From Malus domestica (taxonomy: Eukaryota > Streptophyta > Magnoliopsida > Rosales > Rosaceae), in contig NC_091677.1 in NCBI RefSeq assembly GCF_042453785.1, positions 4,993,501 to 5,057,500 on the forward strand: a DNA stretch of 64,000 nt. Reading direction: 5' to 3'. Numbering within the stretch: position 1 is the first letter of the stretch; each line of letters opens with the position of its first letter. Below the pieces are notes generated by a model. That model did no database searches and was not told the DNA's origin. It saw only the letters and a list, made by a program, of their open reading frames with translations. Of the stretch, positions 22,511 to 36,567 are shown piece after piece. Position numbers and translations under genes: made by a program.

Positions 22511-23395
22511 CTGTTTCAGGCGTAATTGCATGAATAACATCATTCTCTAGTGCTTATCAAGAGTATTTTCTATTAGCATGTTTACGAATCCTCTAGTATG
22601 TCCATCAAAAAGTAAATAAATTGTCTATTATATATGTTTTCTGTAATCGTACTTGGTGGTGAAACAAACAATGTTTACTGATGCATTCAAACTAAGGACA
22701 GATAATAATCCGCCAATGGAATTAGATATATGCAGTCAATTGAACATGTCAAGTAAAATCATATTCAATTGAATCCAAACTATAGCATGCTAAATAAAGA
22801 CAAAAAAGGATACAACAATTGAAACTTCTGAGAATAGACATAAAAGGATTTTATGTTCTGAAAACTTCTAATAGGAAGAGAAAAGTTTAATGCACTCACA
22901 ACATCCTCCATTGTGGTACGTCATCCTTGCATGGACGATAAACCTATCTGACACAACCATCAAATTTCAGAGAACTTTTCAGTTTTAGGAGTGCTCATAT
23001 TGCACCCATTCCAATCTGGAATTAAATAAGAACTCAATCAAAAACTTTAATCCTATAATTCAATGCTGAAAAACTAAAGTAGCCAAAAACCAAAAGATCT
23101 AAGTGACAACTTGTACAGACGTTACGAAAATGCAGGACGCGAAACACATTAAAACTTCTAGAAACTCGAAGGATATAATTCTCCTCTCCTTATATTCTTC
23201 CTCTTTCTCTAACCAAATAAAAAAAAACAATACAAAATTAATGCAAGCAAAGAAAAAGAAACAAAAGCTCTTATGTCAGATTCTGTTAGTTTTCTAGTAA
23301 TAGCAGTGAAATGTTTCATCCTCTCACCAATTAATTAATAAGTAAATAAACAAATTTAAAGAGTTGTAGGGTGGAGTTAGTGGGTTTGTGTTTTG

Positions 23396-23781
23396 TTTGG
23401 AGGTGATGGCATGATGAGGCTGATGGTGACCATTCGTTGGTGGATGATATGCTTTCATGACATTTTATTGATTTTGGAGACAAAATATGCTCAAGTTAAT
23501 GTAACAGATTTTTAACTAGGGCTTAATAGATGTGACATTTCCAATAGATTAAGTACTTGTTTGGAATGTTTAAAAAAATTGAGATCAATTTGGAGGTGAT
23601 GGCATGATGAGGCTGATGGTGACCATTCGTTGGTGGATGATATGCTTTCATGACATTTTATTGATTTTGAAGACAAAATATGCTCGAGTTAATGTAACAG
23701 ATTTTTAACTAGGGCTTAATGGATGTGACATTTCCAATAGATTAAGTACTTGTTTGGAATGTTTAAAAAAATTGAGATCAA
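23396..23781. repeat. Tandem duplication, 2 x 193 bp
   Basis: Units 23396-23588 and 23589-23781 differ at only two or three positions (ggag/gaag, ctcaag/ctcgag, aatagatg/aatggatg). A third start (tttgga) follows. No coding content; near identity points to a recent event. Confidence 0.9.
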
Positions 23782-24174
23782 TTTGGAATTACACTAAAAA
23801 ATTGAGGAGTTTTAGATACTTAATCCTTATTATTTACTCTTTTTGTGTAGTAACACGGTGTTCAAGAATTTTGATCGAATATGTAAAACCAGATTAAACT
23901 GTCCTCGATTTGTTAAGGGATTCAACACTTTTTCTCTTCCGGTAAAGGAAGGTGGTTTTCACAGTTTTGGTTCATTTCTAACCATCAGATGAAAAAAAAT
24001 CAAACAAAAACGACGTACAAGATTAAACATGAGTGTGTGAGAAACAAATTACTGTGCAAAAATTTCTGAAGGGCATATGTCATCTGCATAAATCTTATAT
24101 CTGTATCACTTCAAATTAAAGAGATGATTAAAAGAAAAACTTTCAAATTAGAATGTCTAATTAGTAATAAACAA

Positions 24175-24262
24175 AGAGAAAGTGCCCAAGATCCTCAGCC
24201 CCACAAAAGTCGTAGAACTTGGCAGCATATGGTGGATTGTCGAGTCCCAATTCATAGTACCT
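24175..24262 (-). other. Exon-like island with conserved-looking peptide
   Basis: After an AAG acceptor the minus strand reads YYELGLDNPPYAAKFYDFCG and then AEDLGHFL. Its composition (aromatic residues, proline pair, no stops) resembles a real protein exon. I do not recognise the family and find no adjoining exon, so it is probably a gene fragment. Confidence 0.35.
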
Positions 24263-24637
24263 TAAATTGATAGAAAAAAAGCAGCAATCGAGTAAAGCTG
24301 TCATTTCTAATTAATCAAATACCAGACCTTAAGAAATATAGAAGCATAGTTATTGAAGAGCAATTTTTCTCTCTCCCCCTCAATATTTCCAGTCGACTGG
24401 GAAATAGAAAATACAACCCAAAATGCCCAAAAAGCAGAAGCTCAAAGACAAAAATAGAAAATAAAAACGCATTAAAAAAGAGTAAGTCGTTGAAATTTAC
24501 CCAAAATGTACAGAAATCCAGGACTCACAGATAAATTAATTTCAGGATCAAACACTAAAGGGATAAGAAACTTTACCCTTTTCTCATTTGCAGGTACCAA
24601 AATCAATTTACAAAATTAAGGTTAGGGTTTTTATATG

Positions 24638-24756
24638 GGAATTGTTATTGATACTCCAAAATTCTCATTCTACACTCCAAACTTTCTATGTTTAGAAAGA
24701 AAAATACACTTGTGAGGAGTGTAGAATGAGATTTTTGGAGTGTCAATAACACTTCC
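24638..24756. mobile_element. Short palindromic MITE, about 119 bp
   Basis: The halves are inverted copies: ggaattgttattgatactcc at the left, and at the right ggagtgtcaataacacttcc, with attctcattctacactcc inside. The target duplication is not clear. Confidence 0.65.
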
Positions 24757-25271
24757 TTTTCATATTCTCTATTGGGTAATGAAAGTCATGTGAAAAGTTC
24801 GGAAATAACCAAACCAACATCCAGTTTAGTACACACCTAAGAAAAACATAAGCAAGAAACTATCTCCAATTCGTCATTCATTTATCAAGCACAGTAATAC
24901 AGTCATAGAAAAACTCTTAACTCTTATCAAAATTGGATGTTGGGGTCAAAATTTTGTGTCTGCCTAAGGATATTTGAGGCTAAAAATTTAACTCTACTAA
25001 GTAGTTATTTTATTTTTGGTCTTCAGATTTAGATTAAATATTTAACATTCCATAGTGTAGTTTCAATTTCACATTTCCCATGAGAGCTTGTAATATATTT
25101 ATCTTCTTTAGCCTTTTGTTTGCAATTTGAATTACATGACTCAAAATACAACCCAAATAGAACACAAATGGCCCATAGAAAACGAAATATTTACCAATCA
25201 GTATTCATAGTTTTAGTCAAAGAACTCAAATTTCAGAGATACAAAACAAAGAAGCTTGTATAAATCATTTA

Positions 25272-26520
25272 GAGTAAACTATCATTTAACCCCCTAAACT
25301 ATCACGTGAGTGTCAATTCCCCCCTGGGGAACTATTTTTAGCCAATTGACCCCCTAAACTATGTTAAAGTGGCCAATTCACCCCCTACCGTTAAGTATTT
25401 TTAACTCCATCTAATTTTCTGTTAGAAAGTGTCATGTGCTTGGCACATGACCACCTTTTTACATTTTCTGTCTAAAGCTTAACAAAGAAAACATATAAAA
25501 CAAATATTAAAAAAAAAAACATACAAACCCTAAACTTAATCATTCAAAATAATAGAAAAAGTAAGGCTTTTTATATTAACACCCCACAAAATGTTGAATG
25601 CACCCCATATTAAAATTTAATATTAAATGACTTATTTACTCCCCTATGCAATGACAATTTTGACCTTATTAGGTTTAAAAATAAATAAAATTTTATATTC
25701 TCTCTTTTCTGCCTGTATTAAAAAAATAAAATGTTGAATACATCCCATATTAAAATTTAATATTAAATGACTTATTTACTCCACTATGCATTATTTTTCA
25801 ATATGAACCCTAAAAGATGAATATGAATATAGAAGTTTAAATAATGCAACAAACGCAAGATTAAATAATTATCGATGTCATCGAAATCACTAAAACAATG
25901 AAAAATGTGAAGTCTTACCTCATGTGAAGCTTCAGAAACATCGATTTCGTGTTTCATTCGTCAAAAACAATTTTTCTCAATCAACATGTTTGTAGTTTCA
26001 TTGGTTAGGGTTTTGTTCAACAATGGATGATGAGAGGGTTTTAATAGATGAGAAGATAAATAATACGCTAAAAGTAATTTGGGGTGTATTTATAAAATTT
26101 TATTTTTTTTAAAACCTAATAAGGTCAAAATTATCATTGCATAGTGGAGTAAATAAGTCATTTAATATTAAATTTTAATATGGGATGCATTCAACATTTT
26201 GTGGGTGTTAATATAAAAAGCCTTACTTTTTCTATTATTTTGAATGATTAATTTTAGGGTTTGTATGTTTTTTTTTTTTTTAATATTTGTTTTATATGTT
26301 TTCTTTGTAAAAATTTAGACAGAAAAGGTAAAAAGGTGGTCATGTGCCAAGCACATGACACTTTCTAACAGAAAATTATATGGAGTTAAAGATACTTAAC
26401 GGTAGGGGGTGAATTAGCCACTTTAACATAGTTTAGGGGGTCAATTGGCTAAAAAAAAATAGTTTAGGGAGGAAATTGACACTCACGTGATAGTTTAGGG
26501 GGTTAAATGACAGTTTACTC
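25272..26520. mobile_element. Foldback MULE, 1249 bp, perfect 9-bp target duplication
   Basis: Ends are gagtaaactatcatttaacc and the complement of ggttaaatgacagtttactc. Inverted arms of about 425 bp (25272-25693 and 26094-26520) flank a 400-bp loop without transposase. Flanks are aatcattta on both sides (25263-25271 and 26521-26529), exact and 9 bp, the Mutator-superfamily hallmark. The loop repeats part of the arm (aaaatgttgaatacatccc near 25728), showing internal rearrangement. It is non-autonomous. Confidence 0.88.
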
Positions 26521-26529
26521 AATCATTTA

Positions 26530-28948
26530 TAAAGGTTAGCTCCTTTTGGTTGAAAAACTGAAGGGTGACGCCAATTCTTCTTCTGCTTCCACCTCCTTAT
26601 GGAACTTTACCTGCTAGTCACATTTGTACGTGAACCTGAAATCAGCAACCAGTCAGTGCCTTTGGCAAAAGCTCAGGGGGGTATGACAACATGTATGGAA
26701 AGATTATTGCAACTCTAATATAAAACAAACGCTTACGAAAAAAGAATTTGTTTTGTCGGAGGTTAATGACTGACAACACTGATAATAAGGTAAGCAATTT
26801 CTGTACGTATGAAGGTTATTACCATTGCCATCAAAATTTAGGGAGTAACTGAATGAGTGTTTGTTAGTAAACAGAAAAGAAACATAATCAACTACAACCT
26901 TATGGATCTTGCTTGATTCATTGAGTAATATGTGTCATAATCATTAGGAGGATCAGGGAGAGGACCAGATGCAGGTCCTTGAGAATTGCACAGATCCACA
27001 GTTCAAGCTCCAGACAAAGTATCAATTTATCAGCAATTGTGACATTCATTATTCCTAAAAAAGTTATTGATTCACAAATAAACAAATGAAAGTAATCGGA
27101 AAAGAAATGCTTACCACATGCTGGCTGAATCCGAGCTCAAAATGACCACGATATTTTCCCGGCGATGATTATAGAGAGATTGCTGCCAGGGACTTCTGTC
27201 CATCCCCTAAAAACAATCTCATGAACTTATTTATTGGATAAATGTGTGTGTACCCAAGAACTACACTGAAACAACCACAAAGATTCAAACTTCCACAGTA
27301 AATATGATCTGCAACTAATAAAAAAATAATCGACTGGAAATCACATATAAACCCAAATGAATCTGAACCCAGCAAGCAAAACTAAAAAACACCCTAAATA
27401 GACAATCAATCAAACAGAACCTATTGGGGGTTTAGTAGCTTCAATAATTTTGTATTAAAGCCAATTATGAAGCACAAAACGTCACCCAAAAATGGAAAAA
27501 GATGTAAAAACGAAGCAAAAGTCGAAGAAAAGGAGATGGATACCTTTCTTTTCCACTTCAGATTTTTGGGTACTTTGTATTTCTGCGTACAAACCAATAA
27601 TATCAATCCAATTTTTCCTGTGTATTATAGTAATTTATTTTCCTAGCAACTGTAAAATAACAATTAAAAAACGAAACCCATATAAGTTCACAACAAAGTA
27701 AAACGCCTAGATCAACATTAACATTAAATTAGCTACAAACCTAGATAAACCAACACTAAATTAGACTAAACTAATAAGACATAAGCTTCAAATCAAATTC
27801 CAAATAAAAAATTTGGATAAAACTAACAACAAAACCACACCTTGTTCCTGTTCTGTCTCCCTTCTCTTGCTTTTCTCTTTTGCCTACTCCCCACATTAAC
27901 CCCCTTTTTTTTTCTCTTCACTTTCCTCGATTTCCAGTCCCCCTCCCCCCCCTTTCTTCCACATCTATCTTTTTTCCTCATTTTTTTCATCACTACTCTT
28001 GACACTAATTCTCCACTCTTTTTTATCTCTTAATTATTTCACTCAATCAAAACATGGGATCACATTTTCTCAAGCAGCCCAAAAAAACTGACCAACCCAA
28101 AATCAGAAAAACATCCAAACTAAAACAAACAATCACCATTGTCCGGCATCAAACGATAAATTAGAAATACAAAACAAAGAAAAAAAAACAGAAATCGCAA
28201 AAACCCAAATGCAAAAAGAAACAAAAGGGTGTTGCTTTGAATGTAAATGGGAAAAAACCTGAGCATCAGAAGAAGAGGACTTATCATTTTCTTCATTTGG
28301 AAGCGACACGACTCTGCTAAATGGGATTATAAACCTACCCAAAATACAGAAAATTTATTACAATTCATCGCCAAACAAAAGAAGAAATCGTTTTTCAAAA
28401 GCAAATTTGATATTAAATCAAGAATTTAAGAGTATATGTATATCAGCTAAGAATTTATAAGTATACAGATCGTGTAATTGATTGAACTGAGAGAGGGAGG
28501 GAGAGAGAGAGAGAGGGACATACTGATTGTTTCGAAAGGAGAGAGTGAAGTGATCGGAAGCTGCTCCCACTCTTTCTCCCTAAACCCATACCTCCATAGT
28601 GAAGGGGTGAAAAGAAATCCCTGGAAATCAAACTACCCCATACTTCTCCCTTACTCTCCCTAAACCCATACCTCACTGCCGAATCCTTTCCCCTCTCCCC
28701 TCTCCTCTAAATCCCGGCGAACCTCTCCCTCTAACCCGTCAACCCTTCTGTCCCCCTTCCCTCTCTCTCCCCGACTCAAAGTCCAGATCCAGCCCAAACA
28801 CTGAAAAACCGTTCTTAAGCCCAGTGGTAATCGTGTAAATAAATCGAAAATTGGATTGAAATCAGCCCGATGGCAATTTTGTAAATAAACTGAAATCAAC
28901 CCAAAATTTCACAGTGCCACTCTTCCTCCTACTTTAGACTAAAGTAAT
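26530..28948. other. Intergenic with minus-strand exon-like pieces, gene not identified
   Basis: Minus-strand stretches at about 26930-27010 (GPASGPLPDPPNDYDTYYSM in one frame) and 27118-27205 (GMDRSPWQQSLYNHRRENIV, after a TTTTTAG acceptor and before GTAAGC) look like spliced exons. 28455-28900 is ga/tc-rich like a 5' leader on the same strand. They may belong to one broken or non-coding gene. No family recognised. Confidence 0.3.
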
Positions 28949-28956
28949 ATATACAT

Positions 28957-30708
28957 GAGGGGTGGGCGCGGTGCGGTTTGGTGCGGTTTCGAGTGAAACC
29001 ATAACCGAAACCAAAACATTTTGCGGTGCGGTGCGGTTTTGAAGTCAAAACCGAAATAAAACCAAACCGTTTGGTTCGGTGCGGTACGGTTTCAAACGGT
29101 TTCGGTTTGGTTTTTGAGAGAAAAAAAATGTATAATTTAAAATATACACTTATTTATGCAGTAAATTGCAGCAAAACTGCATAAAAACAGCAGCAAAACT
29201 GCACCAAAAACTGCACAAAACTGCACAAAATTGCACCCAAAAATAATGCACCAAAACTGCATAAAAAAACAGCACCAAAAACTACACCAAAACAGAGACG
29301 CAGAGATCTTTGATCTTCTTCAACAAAGGTGGATTAATTTTATAACAGACACAGAATTGTGCCGTGGCGATAAAGGCAGTGTATTTCTGCAAGAGGACAT
29401 AAAGAACTGCAATGGCTCCAACACTTTCCGCTAATCATATAAACAATTTCACCAAAACCATATATGCCCCATTTATAATATGTAACATATAAATGCAGTG
29501 CCTTTGAAGCACATTCGGTTTGTTTTTTTTTCCCAGCATGTACACAATGTCCAATTTCAAATCTTGTTTTTGCACTTTGTTTTCTCGTATTTTAATGTTA
29601 TGTTTACTTAATTGAAATGAAATAAGTCAATGATTCGAACAAGGAAAATAATGAATGGGAATGAGATCAACTACCCTAGTTAATCTAATTCCTAGTTAAT
29701 GTCGAACCGATGTTTCATTTAAGTAAACATACTCTAAACGTTGATCAGAATCGAAAACTAAAAGGTCCTTACGAAAAGCAGTTCACTAACATTTGGCAAA
29801 GAAAAATCAAACTTAAAACATTACATATTGTTTGAGCAGTCTCAATTCAAGCGTCATGGACAACAATTGTGGGTTGACAAAATTTAAACATTAGAGAATG
29901 AGGACAAATATCATATGCCTTTTCACCCTACTCTTTCTTTTCTTCCATCACTCTCCCTGAGTATTAATAAGACAACTCCCTCAATATATTTCCACTTCAC
30001 CAATTTTCTTCCATCAAAATTTTGATCAACTTGAAATCAAAAGGGTCACAGAGACAGAAAGATAGAGAGAGAGAGAGATGGCATTGCAATTAGTGGGCGG
30101 GAGGAATAGGGGTTTTGGCGGCTGTAGCAAGAGGTGGTGAAGCAGGGGCGGAGGAATTAGTACTACTAGCTATATATAGAGATCAAATATTGTAGAATGA
30201 TGAATGATACAAGTTCTAAGTTCTTACCATATTGCAGAGCTTTTGCAGAAATTAGATTAGATGAAGGGGATCTGGGCAATGGGCATGCAAGGCAAGCTGA
30301 CTCAGTGACTGTGAGGTTGTAGTCGCAGAGGCAGAGATGCAAGCAGGTAGTCGCAGAGGCAGTGATTTGCAGAGTTGAGGTCGCAGACTCGCAGTCGCAA
30401 GGGCAGAAGTAGAGATGCAAGCAGAAGCAAACCGTTTTGCAAACCCACGGCAAAACCAAACCTAACCTATAAGTTATAACCTAGTTGAAAAGTTTAAAAT
30501 ATAAATTATATAACATTTATTTATTATATGGTACGGTTTCGGTTTCGGTGCGGTTTTGAAAACCCAAAACCGAAACCAAACCGTTTTGTGTGTTGCGGTT
30601 CAGTTTTGAAACCGAAACCGTTTCAAAACCGCAAAATCAAACCGTTTGGTGCGGTTTGATTCGATTCGTGTTTCGGTTTCGGTTTTCGGTTCCAAGTGCC
30701 CACCCCTA
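28957..30708. mobile_element. Non-autonomous hAT-like element, 1752 bp, perfect 8-bp target duplication
   Basis: Ends are gaggggtgggc and gcccacccctA (10 of 11 match as inverted repeat). Both flanks are atatacat (28949-28956, 30709-30716), exact and 8 bp, as for hAT. Subterminal regions (28970-29115 and 30530-30690) are dense in gtgcggtttcggtt-type words in both orientations, typical transposase-binding arrays. The interior has a run of caaaactgca-type short repeats (29160-29290) and no transposase. Confidence 0.85.
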
Positions 30709-32345
<1,637 letters not shown>

Positions 32346-32605
32346 TAAACATATGCATATCACTATTTCCTGTAGGCCAATTCGGCAACTTTTTGCTCAA
32401 TCTCATATGGAGTAAAATTTTCATCAGTACGAGTCAAGGGAATGGCCATTGTTCCTAGATTTCCATATAAAGGAAGAGATTTATCTTTGTCATGATTATT
32501 TGCCAGGTTGCTGAGCCACAAGTTGCTAGACTATGTGCCGAAGCCCAAGAATGCATGGTAATGGACATGGGTGGTTCAATTTGGTGTCCCTTATGCTTAC
32601 TTCGG

Positions 32606-33540
32606 TTGAGGTTGTTCGGGCGAAGATTTCTCCGAATAGGGCTCCTCGACACTCAACACAGCTCCCCAAGGGATTGGCACTTTGGATGTGTAGTCGGGCT
32701 CTTGCCTGCTAATGTGCAGCAAGAAGAGGACAAAGTTAGTTTTGAAATGTGCCTTTGTGGGGCCTTAGGTGTAGGCCTTGAGGCTCGCAATCAAAACTAA
32801 CCAAGTGCTAGGCATGCCACTACTATCTCAGTATAGCAGATGTAGCACAAGATTGTGTTTAGTCGATTACTTGCGCTCCAAGTTACTCGGACTTCCTGTT
32901 ATCAAAGGATTGTCGTGGATGATTCTCGGAAGCTTCACTAGAGACGGTCTTCAATCACACCACTCTAATACCAATTGTTGGGAAAAACTTAGAGCACACA
33001 ACTCTAACACAAGTGTTGGAGAAACAAAACAAGTAAACAAATTACTTGTATTAGACACATAAAATAGTACAACACTCACAAGGACACTCTTAGAAGCTAT
33101 GACACTCACTCTTTCTAGAGACATATTCTAGACAACTCACACTCTTACAAGACTACTCGTACTTCTCACTCTCACTTGGTTGCCTACTTGCTTGATTACT
33201 TACTCTTGATTGGTTGATACAAATGGTGTGGATGTCTTCTCCTTTTATAGGCATGGATGGAATCTTGGAGAAGCATGGAAACATCACTTTTTACTTGTAT
33301 TGCCACTGAAAAGTGCTTTTTGGCTGATTGTGAATTAGTCCCCATCACTTGACATTTAAATCATAGGCACATGGCCTATGCATTAATGGGGAGGCGCCAA
33401 TTTGTCTTTGAGCCTAATGTTGGGCTTCGGGCAAGTCTTCTTTTAATTGGCATCTCTGGGCTTCGGGCAAGTCTTCTTTTAATTGGCATCTCTGGGATTC
33501 CACACACTTGCAGCCCAATGTTCAAATATTAACCCAAACA
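32606..33540 (-). mobile_element. LTR-retroelement fossil in the eIF3m pseudogene exon
   Basis: One LTR (about 32975-33540, beginning tgttggg) is preceded on its inner side by ctctaataccaattg, a variant of the complement of the Copia initiator-Met primer-binding site. About 370 bp of internal sequence (32606-32974) follows, without recognisable gag or pol. The element is on the minus strand, incomplete (one LTR only), and sits within the exon between the LMLTS and EVILSK codons. It is a broken, non-autonomous Copia-like fossil. Confidence 0.65.
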
Positions 33541-34415
33541 GAAGTCATATTGTCAAAGGTCTCGGGAAAAGGTACAATCTGTAGTGTTAGATGTTATGTG
33601 CTCTTTAAATGGATAAAGAGGCTTAGTATTGCATTGCACGACGGTGCAGAGGTTTTTCTTCCAATACTCGTTCATCCACTATTATATCAATGTTTGCTTG
33701 AAGTTCCTTAGCCTAATTCCTTCAAAATACTGCATGTGTTTTTGGTCAATTACTAAGATGCTTACCATTGTAGAAATCGAAATCGCTAATATTCTTTAAA
33801 ATGTTCTTATTATCAATATTGGATGATATGGACTTAGTGTCAACTTATTCAATTAATAACGACAATTAAATGCCATTTTAACGGTTTTGTCAATGCTCAT
33901 CGTACACAAATTCATGTATTTTTTTTTTCCTTCCAGATCTTGACTGCATATTCGCTGTTATCTGCAATGTTGTTACAAAGTCTGAAAGTCCAGATGAAGC
34001 ACTGGAGATGGCAAAACTTATATCCTCAAAGATTCCTCAAAAATCAAGTGACAAGCCTGCATTGCGCTTAAAGATGTATGATACCATTGTGATCATGACT
34101 TTGACATTTTTTTTTTTTTAATATACTTCTGACCATTGTCGTTTTTTTTACAGTTTGTTCAATCTGTACAACCTGCTCTTAATCTGGCTATCCATGGGAA
34201 GGTCACTGAACATGTCATCCCTTCATTCAAAAATGTGGAAAGTTTTTTGAAAGAGTGGAATATTGGGATCTCTGATCAGAGGCAGTTATTTCTGACCATC
34301 GTTAATGTTCTGAAAGAACACAAAAAATGTGCTTTGTGATCTTTTTTCCATATAGACATGTCTCTCCTCGATTTGTTTTAAGAACAATTAATTGTATTTT
34401 CTGTTGTATTTTTAG

Positions 34416-34580
34416 AGAGGTCGCACTTGGTGCGATGGCAAGTGCCTTCGCCCATGAGCGGTAAGTCTCGGGTTCGAGACTTGGGAGCAGCCTCTCCATA
34501 AATGGGGGTAAGGCTAGCCGACATTCACCTCTCCCAGACCCTGCGTAAAGCGGGAGCCTTGTGCACTGGGTACGACCTTT
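34416..34580 (+). mobile_element. tRNA-derived SINE (Au-like) in an eIF3m intron
   Basis: 165 bp beginning gaggtcgcacttggtgcgat, with a box-A-like ggcaagtgcc region and a box B gggttcgaga, ending acgaccttttttt. It is flanked by an identical 19-bp target duplication ttttctgttgtatttttag at 34397-34415 and 34581-34599. Sequence form matches the Au-type SINEs widespread in angiosperms (recalled). The perfect duplication indicates a fairly recent insertion. Confidence 0.88.
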
Positions 34581-36110
34581 TTTTCTGTTGTATTTTTAGC
34601 TTGGCAAAGGAGTCTTTCAAATTCCTGACCAAGTACTTGGCGACTTTTTCTGGTGAAGATGTGCATACATTGAGTAAAGCCAAAGAGGAAGCTGTACGCA
34701 CAATTGTGGAATTTGTGAAGGCCTCAGACATGTTTCAGGTATTTTTGTAGGATCCTGTGGAATTTCAAAGATTTTTTAAACTAATTCTTTAGTCCATGTT
34801 TCTCTTTGGTGACTGTTCATCCTTTACAAAGTATGTTTCTTTTTCTTGTTAAAAAACATTCTATTTTTATGTGGTGGAGTTTAGAATCGAATCTTTATAG
34901 ACATTATTGTTTTTCCGGCATTTTGAAGAAGCTACTATGCTTCCTCCGCAGTTACATATAATATCTGTATAAACACGACGGAGTGCTGGTTTTATATCAT
35001 CACTTCAAAACAACTGGGTGTTTGGCATTTGGCTCTGATGATCAAATTTCCCCCTTCCATTAGGCATTTAGATGACTGATATGTTGGTTTTGTTATGCTG
35101 CAGTGCGACTTGCTAAATATGCCTGCTGTAGAGCAACTGGAGAAGGATGCTAAGCATGCATTGGCATATCAGCTTATGAAGTTCTTTCTGACTAAGAGGC
35201 TGGATGCTTACTTGGAGTTTCAGGCTGCAAATCCTGATTTACTGAAAAGCTACTGTAAGGTTTAGTTTCATCTGACTGTGTTTTCTTCGGATTATATACA
35301 TTTTTCTGTTTGTCTAAATTATGCTTTCTGAAATGTTATAGGCCTTGTCCATGAAGACAGCATAACTAAGATGAGGTTGATTTCCTTGATGGATCTTGGT
35401 TCTGATGAATCTGGACGGATTCCTTACGGTGCTATCAGAGATACTCTTCACGTTAGGTTGGCTTACCTTTCTCGTCCCAGAAGTTTTAATCTGACATCAT
35501 GGTTAATTATGCTTATGCACTTTTTTTTGGCAGATTAATGTTGACGAAGTTGAACTTTGGGTGGTAAAGGCATTAATTGCCAAGTTGATGGACTGTAAAA
35601 TGGACCAGATGAATCAAATGGTGATTGTGAGCTTAGTCTGTGTTTCGTACCTTCTGCATACGCACAAAGATGCATATATATTTGTTTATTCATTCTTTTA
35701 GGCCTCTTTGTTCTTGAACTGAATTGGCCTTTCATCTGCAGCCGCTGTACTGAGAGGGTATTTGGGGAAGAACAATGGCTTACACTAAGAACAAAGTTAG
35801 CAACTTGGAGGGTAAGTAACTGCAGCCGCATTTCATTATTGACTGCTCACTAAGGACCGATTCATTGCTACCGTATGAAAAACCACTCTTTGCATTGCGT
35901 TGTTTGTAAATCTTCATTATACAATCGTATACTGACAGAGTTTCTCATTATCAGGGTAATATTGCAAATGTTATCAGCACCATTCGAGCTAACAGGATGG
36001 CTGACGATGGGTCACAGGCAGTGCACTTGACTGACTTATGGGAGGTTGAACGAAATTGTTATGGATTCCCCGTTATTTTGGAATTGGATCGAATGTTTCG
36101 AAAATGTTAG

Positions 36111-36567
36111 AACATTGTACTCTTGTGAAATGAGCTTATATTGGTAGTGACTTCTGTTGCGTTTAACAGGAAAATTCTCTTCGTCTGGAAATTGTAATGG
36201 AGCATTTTCCAGCCCCAGGTGATATTTCTTGACCCGATAGTCTACCCTTTTTATAGTTCTTTCCACAAGATTTGGATCTATCATTCCTACCCAATTAGGG
36301 ATGGTATGAAACTGCTTTTGTAAGCGGCTTTGTTGATAAGTGCTTTTATTGGACCACAAGCAATACGGACGCTTGAGCATTCGTGTAGTCATACGTGCAG
36401 TTAGTTAGTGGAAAGTGCTATTAGCTATTCCAGAAGCAGAACGCCGCAATGTGAGGCACCTGCAAGTAATTCAGCATTCATTTGGGTACAGACACAATTG
36501 ATAAGAAATAGTTACTGACTTGCTAACACATCATGTAAGTCTAGCCAGATTACTCTAATGTTGCTCA
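36111..36567. other. Intergenic between the eIF3m pseudogene and a receptor pseudogene
   Basis: No gene is seen. The convergent 3' ends of the two pseudogenes lie within about 450 bp of each other. Confidence 0.4.

Larger units (their letters stand above)
32507..36110 (+). pseudogene. eIF3 subunit M (eIF3m), intron-containing pseudogene lacking its 5' exon
   Basis: The intact protein is the PCI-domain subunit M of translation initiation factor 3. Exons match in order: 32507-32605 ([19 protein letters not shown]) continuing at 33541-33570 after an insertion; 33937-34075 (DLDCIFAVICNVVTKSESPD); 34154-34335 (GKVTEHVIPSFKNVESFLKE); 34600-34738 (SFKFLTKYLATFSGEDVHTL); 35104-35254 (CDLLNMPAVEQLEKDAKHAL); 35342-35451; 35534-35629 (VELWVVKALIAKL); 35742-35811; from about 35955. 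Introns are retained, so it arose by DNA duplication. Defects: no first exon; an LTR fossil in the second exon; about 45-50 bp lost with a frameshift inside FNLYNLL; a lost GT donor near 35630 (reads ct); a SINE beside one acceptor. No functional protein is expected. The 5' side abuts the receptor promoter block at 32345. Confidence 0.88.

Noticed and set aside
29231-29434. 67-codon frame with HQNxxK repeats
   Set aside because: Product of the caaaactgca-type short repeats inside a hAT element.
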